A DNA stretch of 64,000 nucleotides from contig JBDLRH010000027.1 in the NCBI GenBank assembly GCA_039800165.1, positions 11,385-75,384 of the forward strand, in the 5' to 3' direction. Below the pieces are notes generated by a model. The model was given only the letters and a program-made list of their open reading frames with translations, did no database searches and was not told the DNA's origin. The DNA is from JBDLRH01 sp039800165 (lineage in GTDB: Bacteria; Pseudomonadota; Gammaproteobacteria; Burkholderiales; Burkholderiaceae_C). The position numbers and the translations under genes are program-made. Shown here piece by piece: positions 1-7,926 of the stretch (position 1 is the first letter of the stretch; every line of letters starts with the position of its first letter).

Positions 1-787
1 AGGCGCCGGCCCATCGCACGCGTGCCGCGTCCGCAAAGTCGGCCTTGAGGGCGGCACGCCAGTCATTGCACTCGCCCGGTTGCAGCGGCACGGTGGCCGG
101 CGCAGAGAACCCAGCCAGCGGTGGTTCGACCTGCACCCGCGCCACGCCGGCCGCGCGGTCAGGCACAAAGGTGAACACCAGCGACTTGTAGTTGACCAGC
201 AGCGCGTCGGGCGCGGCGTTGTACGGGCGCAGCCGCTCGCCGTCGAACGCGCCCGGGTCTTGCGGCGGCACGGTGAATGCGCTGCGGTCGAGCACGATGT
301 CGCCGCTGACCTGCTGGATGCCCAGGCCCTGCACCCGCCGCATCAAAAGCCACAGCCGCTCGGACACGAGCTTCGGGTCGCCCCGCCCCTGGATGTACAG
401 GTTGCCCTGCAGCACGCCATTGCGCACCGGTCCGTCGATGTAGACCGGCGTGGCCCAGCTGTAGGTGGGCCCCAGTTGCTCGAGCGCGGCAAAGGTGGTC
501 ACCAGTTTCATCAGCGATGCCGGGTTCACCGGCACCGTGTCGCGGTGGCGCAGGCGAACCACAGAGGCCGTGGCATCGGCGCCGATGTCGGCCACCAGCG
601 CCACCATCGCATCGCGCGGAACGCGCGCCCGCTCCAGCGCGGCTTCGACTTCGGCGGGCAGGCCCACCGTCTGCGCGTGGGCAGCCGCGCCAAGGCACAG
701 CGTCAGTGCAGCAGCGAATGCCGAAACCCATGCACGCACGCCAAAGGGAGCGGTAGCGGGAACGGGAAAGGACAAGGGCAACAACAT
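1..787 (-). CDS. dacB: D-alanyl-D-alanine carboxypeptidase/endopeptidase (PBP4, peptidase S13), 3' end outside window
   Basis: Periplasmic penicillin-binding protein that trims or cleaves peptidoglycan cross-links. The first 262 codons are visible and stay open to the window edge, so the C-terminal part (including the KTG box) is missing. Residues 1-39 form a signal peptide with a hydrophobic core ending in AAHAQ. The active-site SxxK is seen as PASLMKL, with Ser about residue 91 and Lys about 94. It is followed by the S13 features WATPVYIDG and LYIQGRGDPKLVSERLW and by the family's inserted domain. Start ATG at 785-787. It is divergent from the transporter at 915, and an AT-rich GATAAT-like box on the minus strand near 824-829 could be its -10 element. 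Recognised by eye from the SxxK context and domain order. Confidence 0.88.
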   Translation of the reverse strand, partial: MLLPLSFPVPATAPFGVRAWVSAFAAALTLCLGAAAHAQTVGLPAEVEAALERARVPRDAMVALVADIGADATASVVRLRHRDTVPVNPASLMKLVTTFAALEQLGPTYSWATPVYIDGPVRNGVLQGNLYIQGRGDPKLVSERLWLLMRRVQGLGIQQVSGDIVLDRSAFTVPPQDPGAFDGERLRPYNAAPDALLVNYKSLVFTFVPDRAAGVARVQVEPPLAGFSAPATVPLQPGECNDWRAALKADFADAARVRWAGA

Positions 788-914
788 CAGGCGGCGCGGG
801 GATGGCCAGGCGGGCATCTGCAAATTATCGGTGTGCGTGGTGAGTGAAGGGCAGGGACATGCTTTCCCTGTGCACCTGCCCGATGGAATGGCACTGCCCC
901 GCGATAATCGGGTG

Positions 915-1871
915 ATGCGTTTTCTCTCGGGCCTGTCCCCACGCGCGACCGGCCTGCTGGCGGCCGTGGTCACGGTCGCGATCTGGACGTCCTTCATCGT
1001 CATCGCGCGGGCCTCGGCGCAGTTCACCCTGGGGCCTTACGACATCGCCTTTGCGCGCATCCTGGGGGCCAGCGCGGTGTTGTTGCCCGTGGGCTGGTGG
1101 ATGGTGCGGCAGCAGCGTGCGGCCGGGACGCTGGCGCCCGGCGGTGGCTGGCTGGGTCTGTCACCACTGGCGTTTCGCATCAGCGCTGTGTGCGGCTTCT
1201 TTGGCGGTCTGATGTATGCGGTGCTGGCCTATGCGGGCTTCTTTCACGCTCCGGCCGCGCACGCGTCGGTGCTGATGCCCGGCAGCCTGCCGCTGTGGAC
1301 CACGCTGCTGGCTGCGCTGATCCTCAAGGACCGCATCACGCCCGCGCGCGCAGCGGGGCTGGCCTGCATCCTCGCTGGCGACCTGCTGGTGGGCGGTGCC
1401 AGCCTGCTGGGTGCCTTCGACGGGGGTGACATCTGGAAGGGCGACCTGCTGTTCATGGCGGCTGCGTTCTGCTGGTCCACCTACAGCGTGCTGGCGCGTC
1501 GCCATGCCCTGGGCGCGGTGGAGGCGACCATTGCCATCACGCTGTTCGCGCTGATCACCTATGTGCCTGGCTATCTGCTGCTGAGCACACTGGACGTGCT
1601 GCACAGCCGGCTGGGCGCGGCGCCCTGGGGCGAGATCGCGTTTCAGGCGCTGTTTCAGGGCGTCGGCTCGGTGGCGATCTCGGGCGTGACCTTCACCCTG
1701 ATGATCCGCCACTATGGCCCGGTGCGCTCGACCATGATCACCGCGCTGGTGCCCGGCCTGTCGGCGCTGGGCGCGGTGCTGTTCCTGGGCGAGCCGCTGG
1801 GCTGGAACCTGCTGGCCGGCCTGGCGCTGGTGACCGCTGGCATCCTGTTGGGCGTGAGGCGCATGCGATGA
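915..1871 (+). CDS. EamA/DMT-superfamily inner-membrane transporter
   Basis: A 318-residue integral membrane protein of the drug/metabolite transporter (RhaT/EamA) type, predicted to export or exchange a small metabolite of unknown identity. Translation shows about ten hydrophobic helices in two related halves. The first EamA repeat begins with the family-like stretch LLAAVVTVAIWTSFIVIAR, and the second follows GDIWKGDLLFMAAAFCWSTY. Basic residues end the protein (GVRRMR). I chose ATG 915 because hydrophobicity starts at once and upstream in-frame residues look non-coding. Its stop overlaps the tsaB start (ATGA at 1868-1871), so the two are probably co-transcribed, although their functions look unrelated. 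The substrate cannot be deduced. Confidence 0.85.
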   Translation: MRFLSGLSPRATGLLAAVVTVAIWTSFIVIARASAQFTLGPYDIAFARILGASAVLLPVGWWMVRQQRAAGTLAPGGGWLGLSPLAFRISAVCGFFGGLMYAVLAYAGFFHAPAAHASVLMPGSLPLWTTLLAALILKDRITPARAAGLACILAGDLLVGGASLLGAFDGGDIWKGDLLFMAAAFCWSTYSVLARRHALGAVEATIAITLFALITYVPGYLLLSTLDVLHSRLGAAPWGEIAFQALFQGVGSVAISGVTFTLMIRHYGPVRSTMITALVPGLSALGAVLFLGEPLGWNLLAGLALVTAGILLGVRRMR

Positions 1872-2614
1872 AGATCCTTGCTTTTGACACCAGCACCGAG
1901 TCGCTGTCGATCGCGGTGGGCGTGCTGCAGGGCGATGTGTGGTCGCTGCATGCGCATGCCGGTGCCGGCGCAGCGCAGGCCTCGGCCGCGCTCATTCCCC
2001 ACGCCATGCGGCTGCTGCACGAGGCGGGCCTGTCGCTGGAAGATCTGGATGCGGTGGCGTTTGGTGCCGGGCCGGGCTCGTTCACCGGTTTGCGCACCGC
2101 CTGTTCGGTGGCGCAGGGCCTGGCCTTCGGAACGCGCGCCCTGCAAGGCAGTGGCGGCCTGCCGGTGCTGCCCGTGCCCACGCTGATGGCGGTGGCCGAA
2201 GACGCCTGCGCGCGCCACGGTGCCACGCAGGTGCTGGCGGTGCTCGATGCGCGCATGGACGAGGTGTATGCCGCGCGCTATGTGCGAAGCGCAGGCGCCG
2301 CGGCATGGCGTGCGCTCGGCCCCACGCAGCTGCTGCGCCCCGAGGCGGTGCAACCCGAGCCCGGTGAGGTGCTCGCAGGCAACGCACATGCGGTGTACGC
2401 GGGTCGCTGGTCTGCGGCGGCCACAGGCGCGTCGCATGTCGACGCCGCGCCCCGGGCCGAGGCGATGCTGCGCCTGGCGCCTGCGCTGCTGGCCGCCGGC
2501 TGCGCGGTGCCGGCCGCGCAAGCCATGCCGATCTACATCCGCGATAAAGTGGCGCAGACGACCGAGGAGCGGGCGGTGGCCAAGGCGGCCAGCCATCCGG
2601 CTTCCGGCACCTGA
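1868..2614 (+). CDS. tsaB: tRNA threonylcarbamoyladenosine biosynthesis protein TsaB
   Basis: TsaB (YeaZ) is the inactive paralogue that partners TsaD and TsaE in making N6-threonylcarbamoyladenosine at A37 of ANN-decoding tRNAs in the cytoplasm. The 248 residues have the ASKHA-fold opening MKILAFDTSTESLSIAV and the family hallmark AFGAGPGSFTGLRTA (residues about 62-76). The C-terminus is variable, ending near MPIYIRDKVAQ, a common TsaB tail. It is slightly longer than E. coli TsaB (231 residues), mainly at the C-terminus. Its ATG overlaps the transporter stop by four bases. rimI follows 49 bases downstream, a pairing widely conserved in bacteria. Confidence 0.95.
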   Translation: MKILAFDTSTESLSIAVGVLQGDVWSLHAHAGAGAAQASAALIPHAMRLLHEAGLSLEDLDAVAFGAGPGSFTGLRTACSVAQGLAFGTRALQGSGGLPVLPVPTLMAVAEDACARHGATQVLAVLDARMDEVYAARYVRSAGAAAWRALGPTQLLRPEAVQPEPGEVLAGNAHAVYAGRWSAAATGASHVDAAPRAEAMLRLAPALLAAGCAVPAAQAMPIYIRDKVAQTTEERAVAKAASHPASGT

Positions 2615-2663
2615 TCGACCGCTGCGCGCCATCGATGCCCAACCCACCTGCCAGGCCTGCCCC

Positions 2664-3137
2664 ATGAGCGCCGTTCTCGAGCCGCGCGAGTCACGCTACG
2701 AGCCGATGACCGCCCTGCACCTGGAGGCGGTGATGGCGATCGAGCAGGCAAGCTACACCCACCCGTGGACGCGCCGCAACTTCGCCGACTCGCTGGCCAG
2801 CGGCTACCACGCGCAGGTGCTGTGCGACGACGAGGGTGTGATCGGCTACTTTGTGGCGATGCTCGGCGTGGACGAGGTGCACTTGCTCAACATCACTGTG
2901 GCGCCTGCGCAGCGCCACCGCGGCCTGGGCCTGGCGCTGCTCGACGAGCTGTGCCGCTGGTCGCGCAGCTTGGGCGCGCAGTGGCTGTGGCTTGAAGTGC
3001 GGCAAAGCAACCAGCGTGCACTGCAGATCTACGAGCGCTACGGATTTCGCCGCGTGGGCGAGCGGCGCGACTACTACCCGCTGTCGCTCGGTCGGCGCGA
3101 GACTGCAGTGGTGATGAGCCACCGCCTGCAAGGCTGA
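2664..3137 (+). CDS. rimI: Ribosomal protein bS18-alanine N-acetyltransferase
   Basis: GNAT-family acetyltransferase, 157 residues, expected to acetylate the N-terminal alanine of ribosomal protein S18 using acetyl-CoA. The acetyl-CoA pyrophosphate loop is visible as APAQRHRGLGLALLDEL (about residues 75-91). The catalytic-core RimI segments LLNITVAP, WLEVRQSN, RALQIYERYGF and RRDYYP are all present. ATG 2664 was preferred to the longer upstream frame because GNAT similarity begins right after MSAVLEPRESRYEPMT. It sits in the tsaB-rimI-UDG run; the next gene starts only 7 bases after its stop, suggesting one transcript. Confidence 0.93.
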   Translation: MSAVLEPRESRYEPMTALHLEAVMAIEQASYTHPWTRRNFADSLASGYHAQVLCDDEGVIGYFVAMLGVDEVHLLNITVAPAQRHRGLGLALLDELCRWSRSLGAQWLWLEVRQSNQRALQIYERYGFRRVGERRDYYPLSLGRRETAVVMSHRLQG

Positions 3138-3144
3138 CTGCGCC

Positions 3145-3996
3145 ATGGCCCTGGACCTGGACGACCGCCAGCGCGCGATGCTCAAGCAGATGGGCATCCG
3201 GGTGTGGCTGCCCCGCGCCGATGCCGAGGCACCAGCACCTGTGGCGACCCTTGCACCCGCACCCTTGGTGCCTCTTGCGCCCCCTGCACCACAAGCGCAG
3301 CATGCGCGCAGCGAGGTGGCGGCGGGCCCTGCGCCGCTTGTGCGCCCGGCCGCGCCATCGTCTGCAGCGATTGCTTCGCGCCCTGTTGGCGTCGAGGCCA
3401 TGGACTGGAGCGCGCTGCGCACCGCGGTGGCCGGTTGCGAGGCGTGCAAGCTGTGCAGCACCCGCCGCAACACCGTCTTCGGTGTCGGTGCCGAGCGTGC
3501 CGACTGGATGGTGGTGGGCGAGGCGCCCGGCGAGAACGAAGACCTGCAGGGCGAGCCCTTTGTCGGGCAGGCTGGCAAGCTGCTCGACAACATGCTGCGC
3601 GCGGTGGGCCTGAGCCGTACGGGCAGCGCAGACGGCACAGACAGCGCAGTTGCAGGTGCGAACGGCGGCGTGTTCATTGCCAACGTGCTCAAGTGCCGCC
3701 CGCCGGGCAACCGCAATCCGCAGCCCGACGAGATCGCGCAGTGCGAGCCCTTCCTCAAGCGCCAGGTGGCGCTGGTGCAACCCAAAGTCATTCTCGCGAT
3801 GGGGCGCTTTGCGGTGCAGTCGCTGTTGCAGTCCGACGAGCCCATCGGCAAGCTGCGCGGCCGCGTGCATCAGTACGAGGGCGTGCCGCTGGTGGTCACG
3901 TACCACCCCGCCTACCTGCTGCGCAACCTGCCCGACAAGGCCAAGGCTTGGGCCGACCTGTGCCTGGCCCGCGCCACGCTGAATGCGCGGCAGTGA
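3145..3996 (+). CDS. Family-4 (4Fe-4S) uracil-DNA glycosylase
   Basis: Removes uracil from DNA in base-excision repair. The 283-residue protein has a short basic N-terminus, then an Ala/Pro-rich linker (about residues 28-80) that is probably disordered, then the catalytic domain. Visible motifs are the iron-sulfur cysteines in CEACKLC and the spaced pair C-x15-C in LKCRPPG...IAQC. The water-activating motif is GEAPGENEDLQGEPFVGQAG, and the uracil-pocket/His motif is VVTYHPAYLLR near the end. It lies 7 bases after rimI, a common arrangement in betaproteobacteria. The proline-rich linker makes it longer than thermophilic family-4 enzymes of about 200 residues. Confidence 0.92.
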   Translation: MALDLDDRQRAMLKQMGIRVWLPRADAEAPAPVATLAPAPLVPLAPPAPQAQHARSEVAAGPAPLVRPAAPSSAAIASRPVGVEAMDWSALRTAVAGCEACKLCSTRRNTVFGVGAERADWMVVGEAPGENEDLQGEPFVGQAGKLLDNMLRAVGLSRTGSADGTDSAVAGANGGVFIANVLKCRPPGNRNPQPDEIAQCEPFLKRQVALVQPKVILAMGRFAVQSLLQSDEPIGKLRGRVHQYEGVPLVVTYHPAYLLRNLPDKAKAWADLCLARATLNARQ

Positions 3997-4020
3997 TGCC
4001 TGCGCCGCGTGCGGTGCCCG

Positions 4021-4965
4021 TCAGCGCGCTGCCTTGAACGACTTGTCTGCCAGCGTGCGCGCGGAGTAGTCGATGCCGCTGAAGTCGGCGTAGTCGGCCA
4101 CGCTGCGGCGCGTGCCCAGGCCGTAGGCCCCCAGTGGAACGCCAGACACCAGATCGCCCAGGCGCTGGCGCGCGCGCTGCTCGCGCTCGGTCCAGGTCAC
4201 CTGGCGCTGCCGGTCGTGCTCGGCGTCCCAGTGCATCGGCCGCGCGGGCGCACCGCTGCCGGGGCGGTTGTAGAGGTGATAGACCGGCAGCGCCGGGATG
4301 TGGAACACGTCCCACCCATGGGTGAACAGGCGCAGCGCCAGGGCCTGCTCTTCGCCATGAAAGTACAGCTGCGGGTCGTAGGGCAGATCGCGCGCCATGC
4401 GGCCGTGCGCGAACAGGCAGCCCGCGCCCAGATGAAAGCCCGCCACCGCCGCGTCGCTGTCCACCGGATGCGCCTCGAAGCTCAGCACCGGGTGGCCTTC
4501 CTCGAAGCGTGCGCCGGGCTTGACCACATGCGACAGCACCTTGGGCGCCACATGCTGATGCACCGGCTCGCCGTTCTCCAGCACGAAGGGGTTGGGGTAG
4601 GCCGAGATCGCCACACCGGTGCGGCCCGCCGACAGCCGCTCGGCCCAGCCCACCAGCGTCTCGTCCCAGCCGGTATCGAAGCTCATGTGCGAATCGATCT
4701 GGAAGAACCAGTCTTCACCGGCGTACAGCGTCATCGCAAGAGCAGGCGCCCAGCACGGCCCGCGCGCATCCAGCGGATCGATGCGCAGGTAGCTCAGCTT
4801 CGCCGGCGAGTCCTTGGCCGCCTGCAGCCGCGGCGTGGCGGCCGGGCTCTGGTCCACCACACCGAAGTGCAGCCGCTGCGGGTGGCGTGCGGTGCGCGCC
4901 GCGCGCTCGATGGTGAAGGTCAGCAGCGGGTCGCAGTACGACGCGATGCTGATGAAGATGCTCAT
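4021..4965 (-). CDS. GlcNAc-transferase-like glycosyltransferase (GT60/Skp1-type family)
   Basis: A 314-residue protein resembling the UDP-GlcNAc:polypeptide transferases first known from Dictyostelium Skp1 glycosylation and now seen in scattered bacteria. It opens like that family with IFISIASYCDPLLTFTI. The metal/nucleotide-binding region is DWFFQIDSHMSFDTGWDE (about residues 85-102), where IDSH takes the place of a DxD motif. Later family-like stretches include GAGCLFAHG and YDPQLYFHGEEQALALRLFTHGWD. There is no signal peptide, so it is probably cytosolic. It shares no obvious pathway with its neighbours; the GlcD-type gene lies 30 bases upstream on the same strand. Acceptor (protein, glycan or lipid) unknown. 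Confidence 0.75.
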   Translation of the reverse strand: MSIFISIASYCDPLLTFTIERAARTARHPQRLHFGVVDQSPAATPRLQAAKDSPAKLSYLRIDPLDARGPCWAPALAMTLYAGEDWFFQIDSHMSFDTGWDETLVGWAERLSAGRTGVAISAYPNPFVLENGEPVHQHVAPKVLSHVVKPGARFEEGHPVLSFEAHPVDSDAAVAGFHLGAGCLFAHGRMARDLPYDPQLYFHGEEQALALRLFTHGWDVFHIPALPVYHLYNRPGSGAPARPMHWDAEHDRQRQVTWTEREQRARQRLGDLVSGVPLGAYGLGTRRSVADYADFSGIDYSARTLADKSFKAAR

Positions 4966-4995
4966 GCCGCGCTTGGCACCGTGCCCGGGGCCCGT

Positions 4996-6489
4996 TCAGT
5001 ACCGCGGCAGGTCCGGATGCGAAATCTTTCCGGCGCGCACCAGCATCTTGCCGTACTCGGCGCAGCGGTTCAGCGTCGGGATGACTTTGCCCGGGTTGAG
5101 CAGGCCGCGCGAATCAAAGGCGCGCTTGATGCCGAACATCTGCTCGTTTTCTTCGGGCGCGAACTGCACGCACATGCTGTTGAGCTTTTCCACGCCCACG
5201 CCGTGCTCGCCGGTGACGGTGCCGCCCATCGCCACGCTGGTCTCCAGGATGTCGGCACCGAACTGCTCGCAGCGGTGCAGCTGGTCGGGGTCGTTCGCAT
5301 CGAACAGGATCAGCGGATGCAGGTTGCCGTCGCCGGCATGGAACACGTTCAGGCACTTCAGGCCGTATTTGGTTTCCATCTCCTGGATCGCCTGCAGGAT
5401 GTCGGCCAGGCGCTTGCGCGGAATGGTCGAGTCCATGCACATGTAGTCGGGGCTGATGCGGCCGCTGGCCGGGAAGGCGTTCTTGCGCCCGCTCCAGAAC
5501 TTCAGGCGCTGCGCCTCCGATTCGCTGACGGTGATGGCCGTCGCCCCGCAGCCGCGCAGCACCGCGCTCATGCGGCCGATTTCCTCTTCCACCTCTTCCG
5601 GCGTGCCGTCGCTTTCGCACAGCAGGATGGCGGCCGCGCTCAGGTCGTAGCCGGCGTGCACGAAGTCTTCCACCGCAGCGGTCATCGGCCCGTCCATCAT
5701 CTCCAGGCCCGCGGGAATGATGCCGGCGGCAATCACCGCAGCCACCGCGTCGCCGGCCTTCTTGATGTCGTCAAAGCTCGCCATGATGCAGCGCGCGAGC
5801 TGTGGCTTGGGCACCAGCTTGACGGTGACTTCGGTGGTGACGGCCAGCATGCCTTCGCTGCCGACCACCACGCTCAGCAGGTCCAGGCCGGCGGCGTCCA
5901 GCGCCTCGCTGCCGAATTCGACCGGCTCGCCGTCGATGGTGTAGCCGCGCACCTTCAGCACGTTGTGCAGCGTCAGCCCGTATTTCAAACAATGCACGCC
6001 GCCGGAGTTCTCGGCCACGTTGCCGCCGATGGTGCAGGCAATCTGGCTGCTCGGGTCGGGCGCGTAGTACAGGCCGTAAGGGGCAGCGGCTTCGCTGATG
6101 GCGAGATTGCGCACGCCGCACTGCACGGTGGCGGTGCGGCTGAAGGCGTCGACCTTGATGATCTTGTTGAACTTGGCCAGCGACAGCGTCACGCCCTGCT
6201 CGTGCGGCATCGCGCCACCCGACAGCCCCGTGCCTGCACCGCGTGCCACCACCGGCACCCGCAGCGCGTGGCAGGTCTTCAGTACTGCCTGCACCTGGTC
6301 TTCGGTCTCGGGCAGGGCCACCACCAGCGGGCGCTGGCGGTAGGCGGTCAGGCCGTCGCACTCGTAGGGCGTGGTGTCCTCAGGCTGCCACAGCAGCGCA
6401 TGGGCGGGCAGGTGCTCGCGCAGCGCGGCGACCACGGTGGCCTGGCGTTCGGCGCGCTTGAGCGCGGGCAGATGGGACGGGGCGTTCAT
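4996..6489 (-). CDS. FAD-linked oxidase, GlcD / D-lactate dehydrogenase type
   Basis: FAD enzyme of the vanillyl-alcohol-oxidase superfamily, 497 residues, predicted to oxidise a 2-hydroxy acid such as glycolate or D-lactate. The PP-loop FAD-binding domain is clear: PVVARGAGTGLSGGAMP, then DPSSQIACTIGGNVAENSGG. The C-terminal FAD-oxidase cap carries VFHAGDGNLHPLILFD and GEHGVGVEK, with the usual substrate- and metal-binding histidines. ATG 6487-6489 is chosen because an AGAGGA ribosome-binding site precedes it. No glcE/glcF partner genes are adjacent, so it may act alone as a DLD-like enzyme. An array of three 11-bp repeats lies 42-74 bases upstream and may control it. Confidence 0.9.
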   Translation of the reverse strand: MNAPSHLPALKRAERQATVVAALREHLPAHALLWQPEDTTPYECDGLTAYRQRPLVVALPETEDQVQAVLKTCHALRVPVVARGAGTGLSGGAMPHEQGVTLSLAKFNKIIKVDAFSRTATVQCGVRNLAISEAAAPYGLYYAPDPSSQIACTIGGNVAENSGGVHCLKYGLTLHNVLKVRGYTIDGEPVEFGSEALDAAGLDLLSVVVGSEGMLAVTTEVTVKLVPKPQLARCIMASFDDIKKAGDAVAAVIAAGIIPAGLEMMDGPMTAAVEDFVHAGYDLSAAAILLCESDGTPEEVEEEIGRMSAVLRGCGATAITVSESEAQRLKFWSGRKNAFPASGRISPDYMCMDSTIPRKRLADILQAIQEMETKYGLKCLNVFHAGDGNLHPLILFDANDPDQLHRCEQFGADILETSVAMGGTVTGEHGVGVEKLNSMCVQFAPEENEQMFGIKRAFDSRGLLNPGKVIPTLNRCAEYGKMLVRAGKISHPDLPRY

Positions 6490-6530
6490 CGGAAATCCTC
6501 TGGGGCGCAGCGCGGGTGCACCCGGCTGGC

Positions 6531-6563
6531 GATCAGCAACTCGACAACAACTGGACAGCAACT
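6531..6563 (-). repeat. Three 11-bp direct repeats upstream of the GlcD-type gene
   Basis: On the plus strand three consecutive 11-base units read GATCAGCAACT, CGACAACAACT and GGACAGCAACT (6531-6541, 6542-6552, 6553-6563). Each ends in a shared CAACT or AACT core. The 11-base period is about one DNA helical turn, so a protein could bind all copies on one face. The array sits 42-74 bases before the start codon of the FAD oxidase, where a transcriptional regulator would act. Repeats are seen directly; function is inferred. Confidence 0.6.
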
Positions 6564-6629
6564 GTACCCCCGGCGCGGCGGGCGTGTGCAGCCATGGTTA
6601 ACGGGGTGCCGAGGGGGCTGCCGCGGCAC

Positions 6630-7790
6630 TCAGGCCGCTGCCTTGCGGATGCGCGTCCAGAACTGCGAGAACGAGCCGCAGCGCCGCCCCGGGTCGGCCC
6701 AGATGCGCGGTACCGGTTCGCCCTGGCCGGGCGGCAGCCAGCCGCCCAGGTGCGGGTCGGCCACGGTGCGCACGCCGGCCGGTGCCGGGCCTTCGCACCA
6801 GACGATGCGCTTGCAGTGCGCGCGCATGGCCTCATGCACAAAGTGCCAGCGCCGTGCGCTCCAGGCCCAGCGGCGATGAAAGCCCGCCCAGAACACACCC
6901 ACCGCGGGTTCGCCAGCAGGTGCTGCGCGCAGGTTCCACGGGTGGATCAGCCACGCGCCCTGCAGGTCCTGCGCCTGCGCCGCAGGGATCTCGAACGGCG
7001 GCTTGTGCAGCAGCGCGGGCTCCTCCACCGTTTCGGCGGCCAGGTTCGGCGCCGGGGCGATGCGCTTGCCGCTGCGCGCGATGTCCTCCAGCGCCTCGTA
7101 GGATCGGTCGACCACGCTGCGCGGCGAATGCCAGTGCTCAGGCGCGTAGCGCGCCACGTTGCCCGCGTTGAAGAGATACGGCTTGTGGCTGCCGGTGCCG
7201 GCTACCCACTGCCAGCTCAGGTGGTTGCTGGCCAGATCACCGTCGATCAGGTGGCCGTACATCCAGTCGGCTGCGGCGCGCCAGTGCACCTTGCGCACAT
7301 GCACCATGTAGGACGCGAGCCACATGCGCGCATGGTTGTGCAGCCAGCCGGTGGCGTACAGCTGGCGCACCGCCTGGTCGATCGCCGGCACGCCGGTGGC
7401 GCCGGCGCGGATGTCGGCGACCACCTGTCGCGCGTAGGCCCCGTCGGGCAGCGGGCCTTCGTGCAGGCTGGCAAAGATGTTCTTGCCCTCGTGCCGCCAC
7501 ACGTGGTGGAAGTACTCGCGCCAGGCGAGTTCGTTGATGAACTTGTGCTCGCCGTCCAGCGGTTTGCCGCCGCGCGCCACTTCCGCCTGTTGCACTACGT
7601 CCAGCACCTGCGGCAGCGTCAGCAGGCCATGGGTGATGTAGGGTGACAGGCCGGTGACCGCGCCTTGCAGGTGGTTGCGGCTGCGCGCGTAGTCGTGCGG
7701 GCGCACGGCGGCCAGGCGCTGCAGCGCGGCTTCGGCGGTCGGCGCGAAGCCGTGCCAGTCAATGGCGGCTTGTGTGGAGGGTTCGGTCAT
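6630..7790 (-). CDS. Photolyase-related FAD-binding protein lacking an N-terminal antenna domain
   Basis: A 386-residue cryptochrome/photolyase-family protein. The FAD-binding helical domain starts almost at the N-terminus. Flavin-pocket motifs are all present: FINELAWREYFHHVWRH, YATGWLHNHARMWLAS, HLIDGDLASNHLSWQWV and SHKPYLFNAGNVARY. Ordinary photolyases put an alpha/beta antenna domain of about 130 residues first, and it is absent. Instead about 100 residues follow the FAD domain and contain WLIHPWNLR and VGVFWAGFHRRWAW, which look like an antenna-type core. The domain order may therefore be permuted. ATG 7788-7790 chosen because family similarity begins a few residues later. DNA repair or light sensing are possible; no substrate evidence here. 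Confidence 0.8.
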   Translation of the reverse strand: MTEPSTQAAIDWHGFAPTAEAALQRLAAVRPHDYARSRNHLQGAVTGLSPYITHGLLTLPQVLDVVQQAEVARGGKPLDGEHKFINELAWREYFHHVWRHEGKNIFASLHEGPLPDGAYARQVVADIRAGATGVPAIDQAVRQLYATGWLHNHARMWLASYMVHVRKVHWRAAADWMYGHLIDGDLASNHLSWQWVAGTGSHKPYLFNAGNVARYAPEHWHSPRSVVDRSYEALEDIARSGKRIAPAPNLAAETVEEPALLHKPPFEIPAAQAQDLQGAWLIHPWNLRAAPAGEPAVGVFWAGFHRRWAWSARRWHFVHEAMRAHCKRIVWCEGPAPAGVRTVADPHLGGWLPPGQGEPVPRIWADPGRRCGSFSQFWTRIRKAAA

Positions 7791-7926
7791 GGCGCGGTTC
7801 GGCGGGACTCGAAAAGCCGCGCAGTCTAGGGACGCTTCGTGCAGCCTGCTGGCGCGAAGCGAAAGCCGCATCGCCGCACACAGGCTTGTGGCCGGGCCCG
7901 CCCAACCGGCCTCGAGGGCCGCCCCC

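Noticed and set aside
903..914. GATAAT just before the EamA ATG as a promoter making a leaderless mRNA
   Set aside because: The -35 side is poor and such AT pockets are common before starts here; not enough to call.
4009..6879. A 956-codon open frame on the plus strand
   Set aside because: It lies opposite the glycosyltransferase and GlcD-type genes and has the Arg/His/Gln-rich make-up of an antisense shadow in high-G+C DNA; no start signal or family motif.
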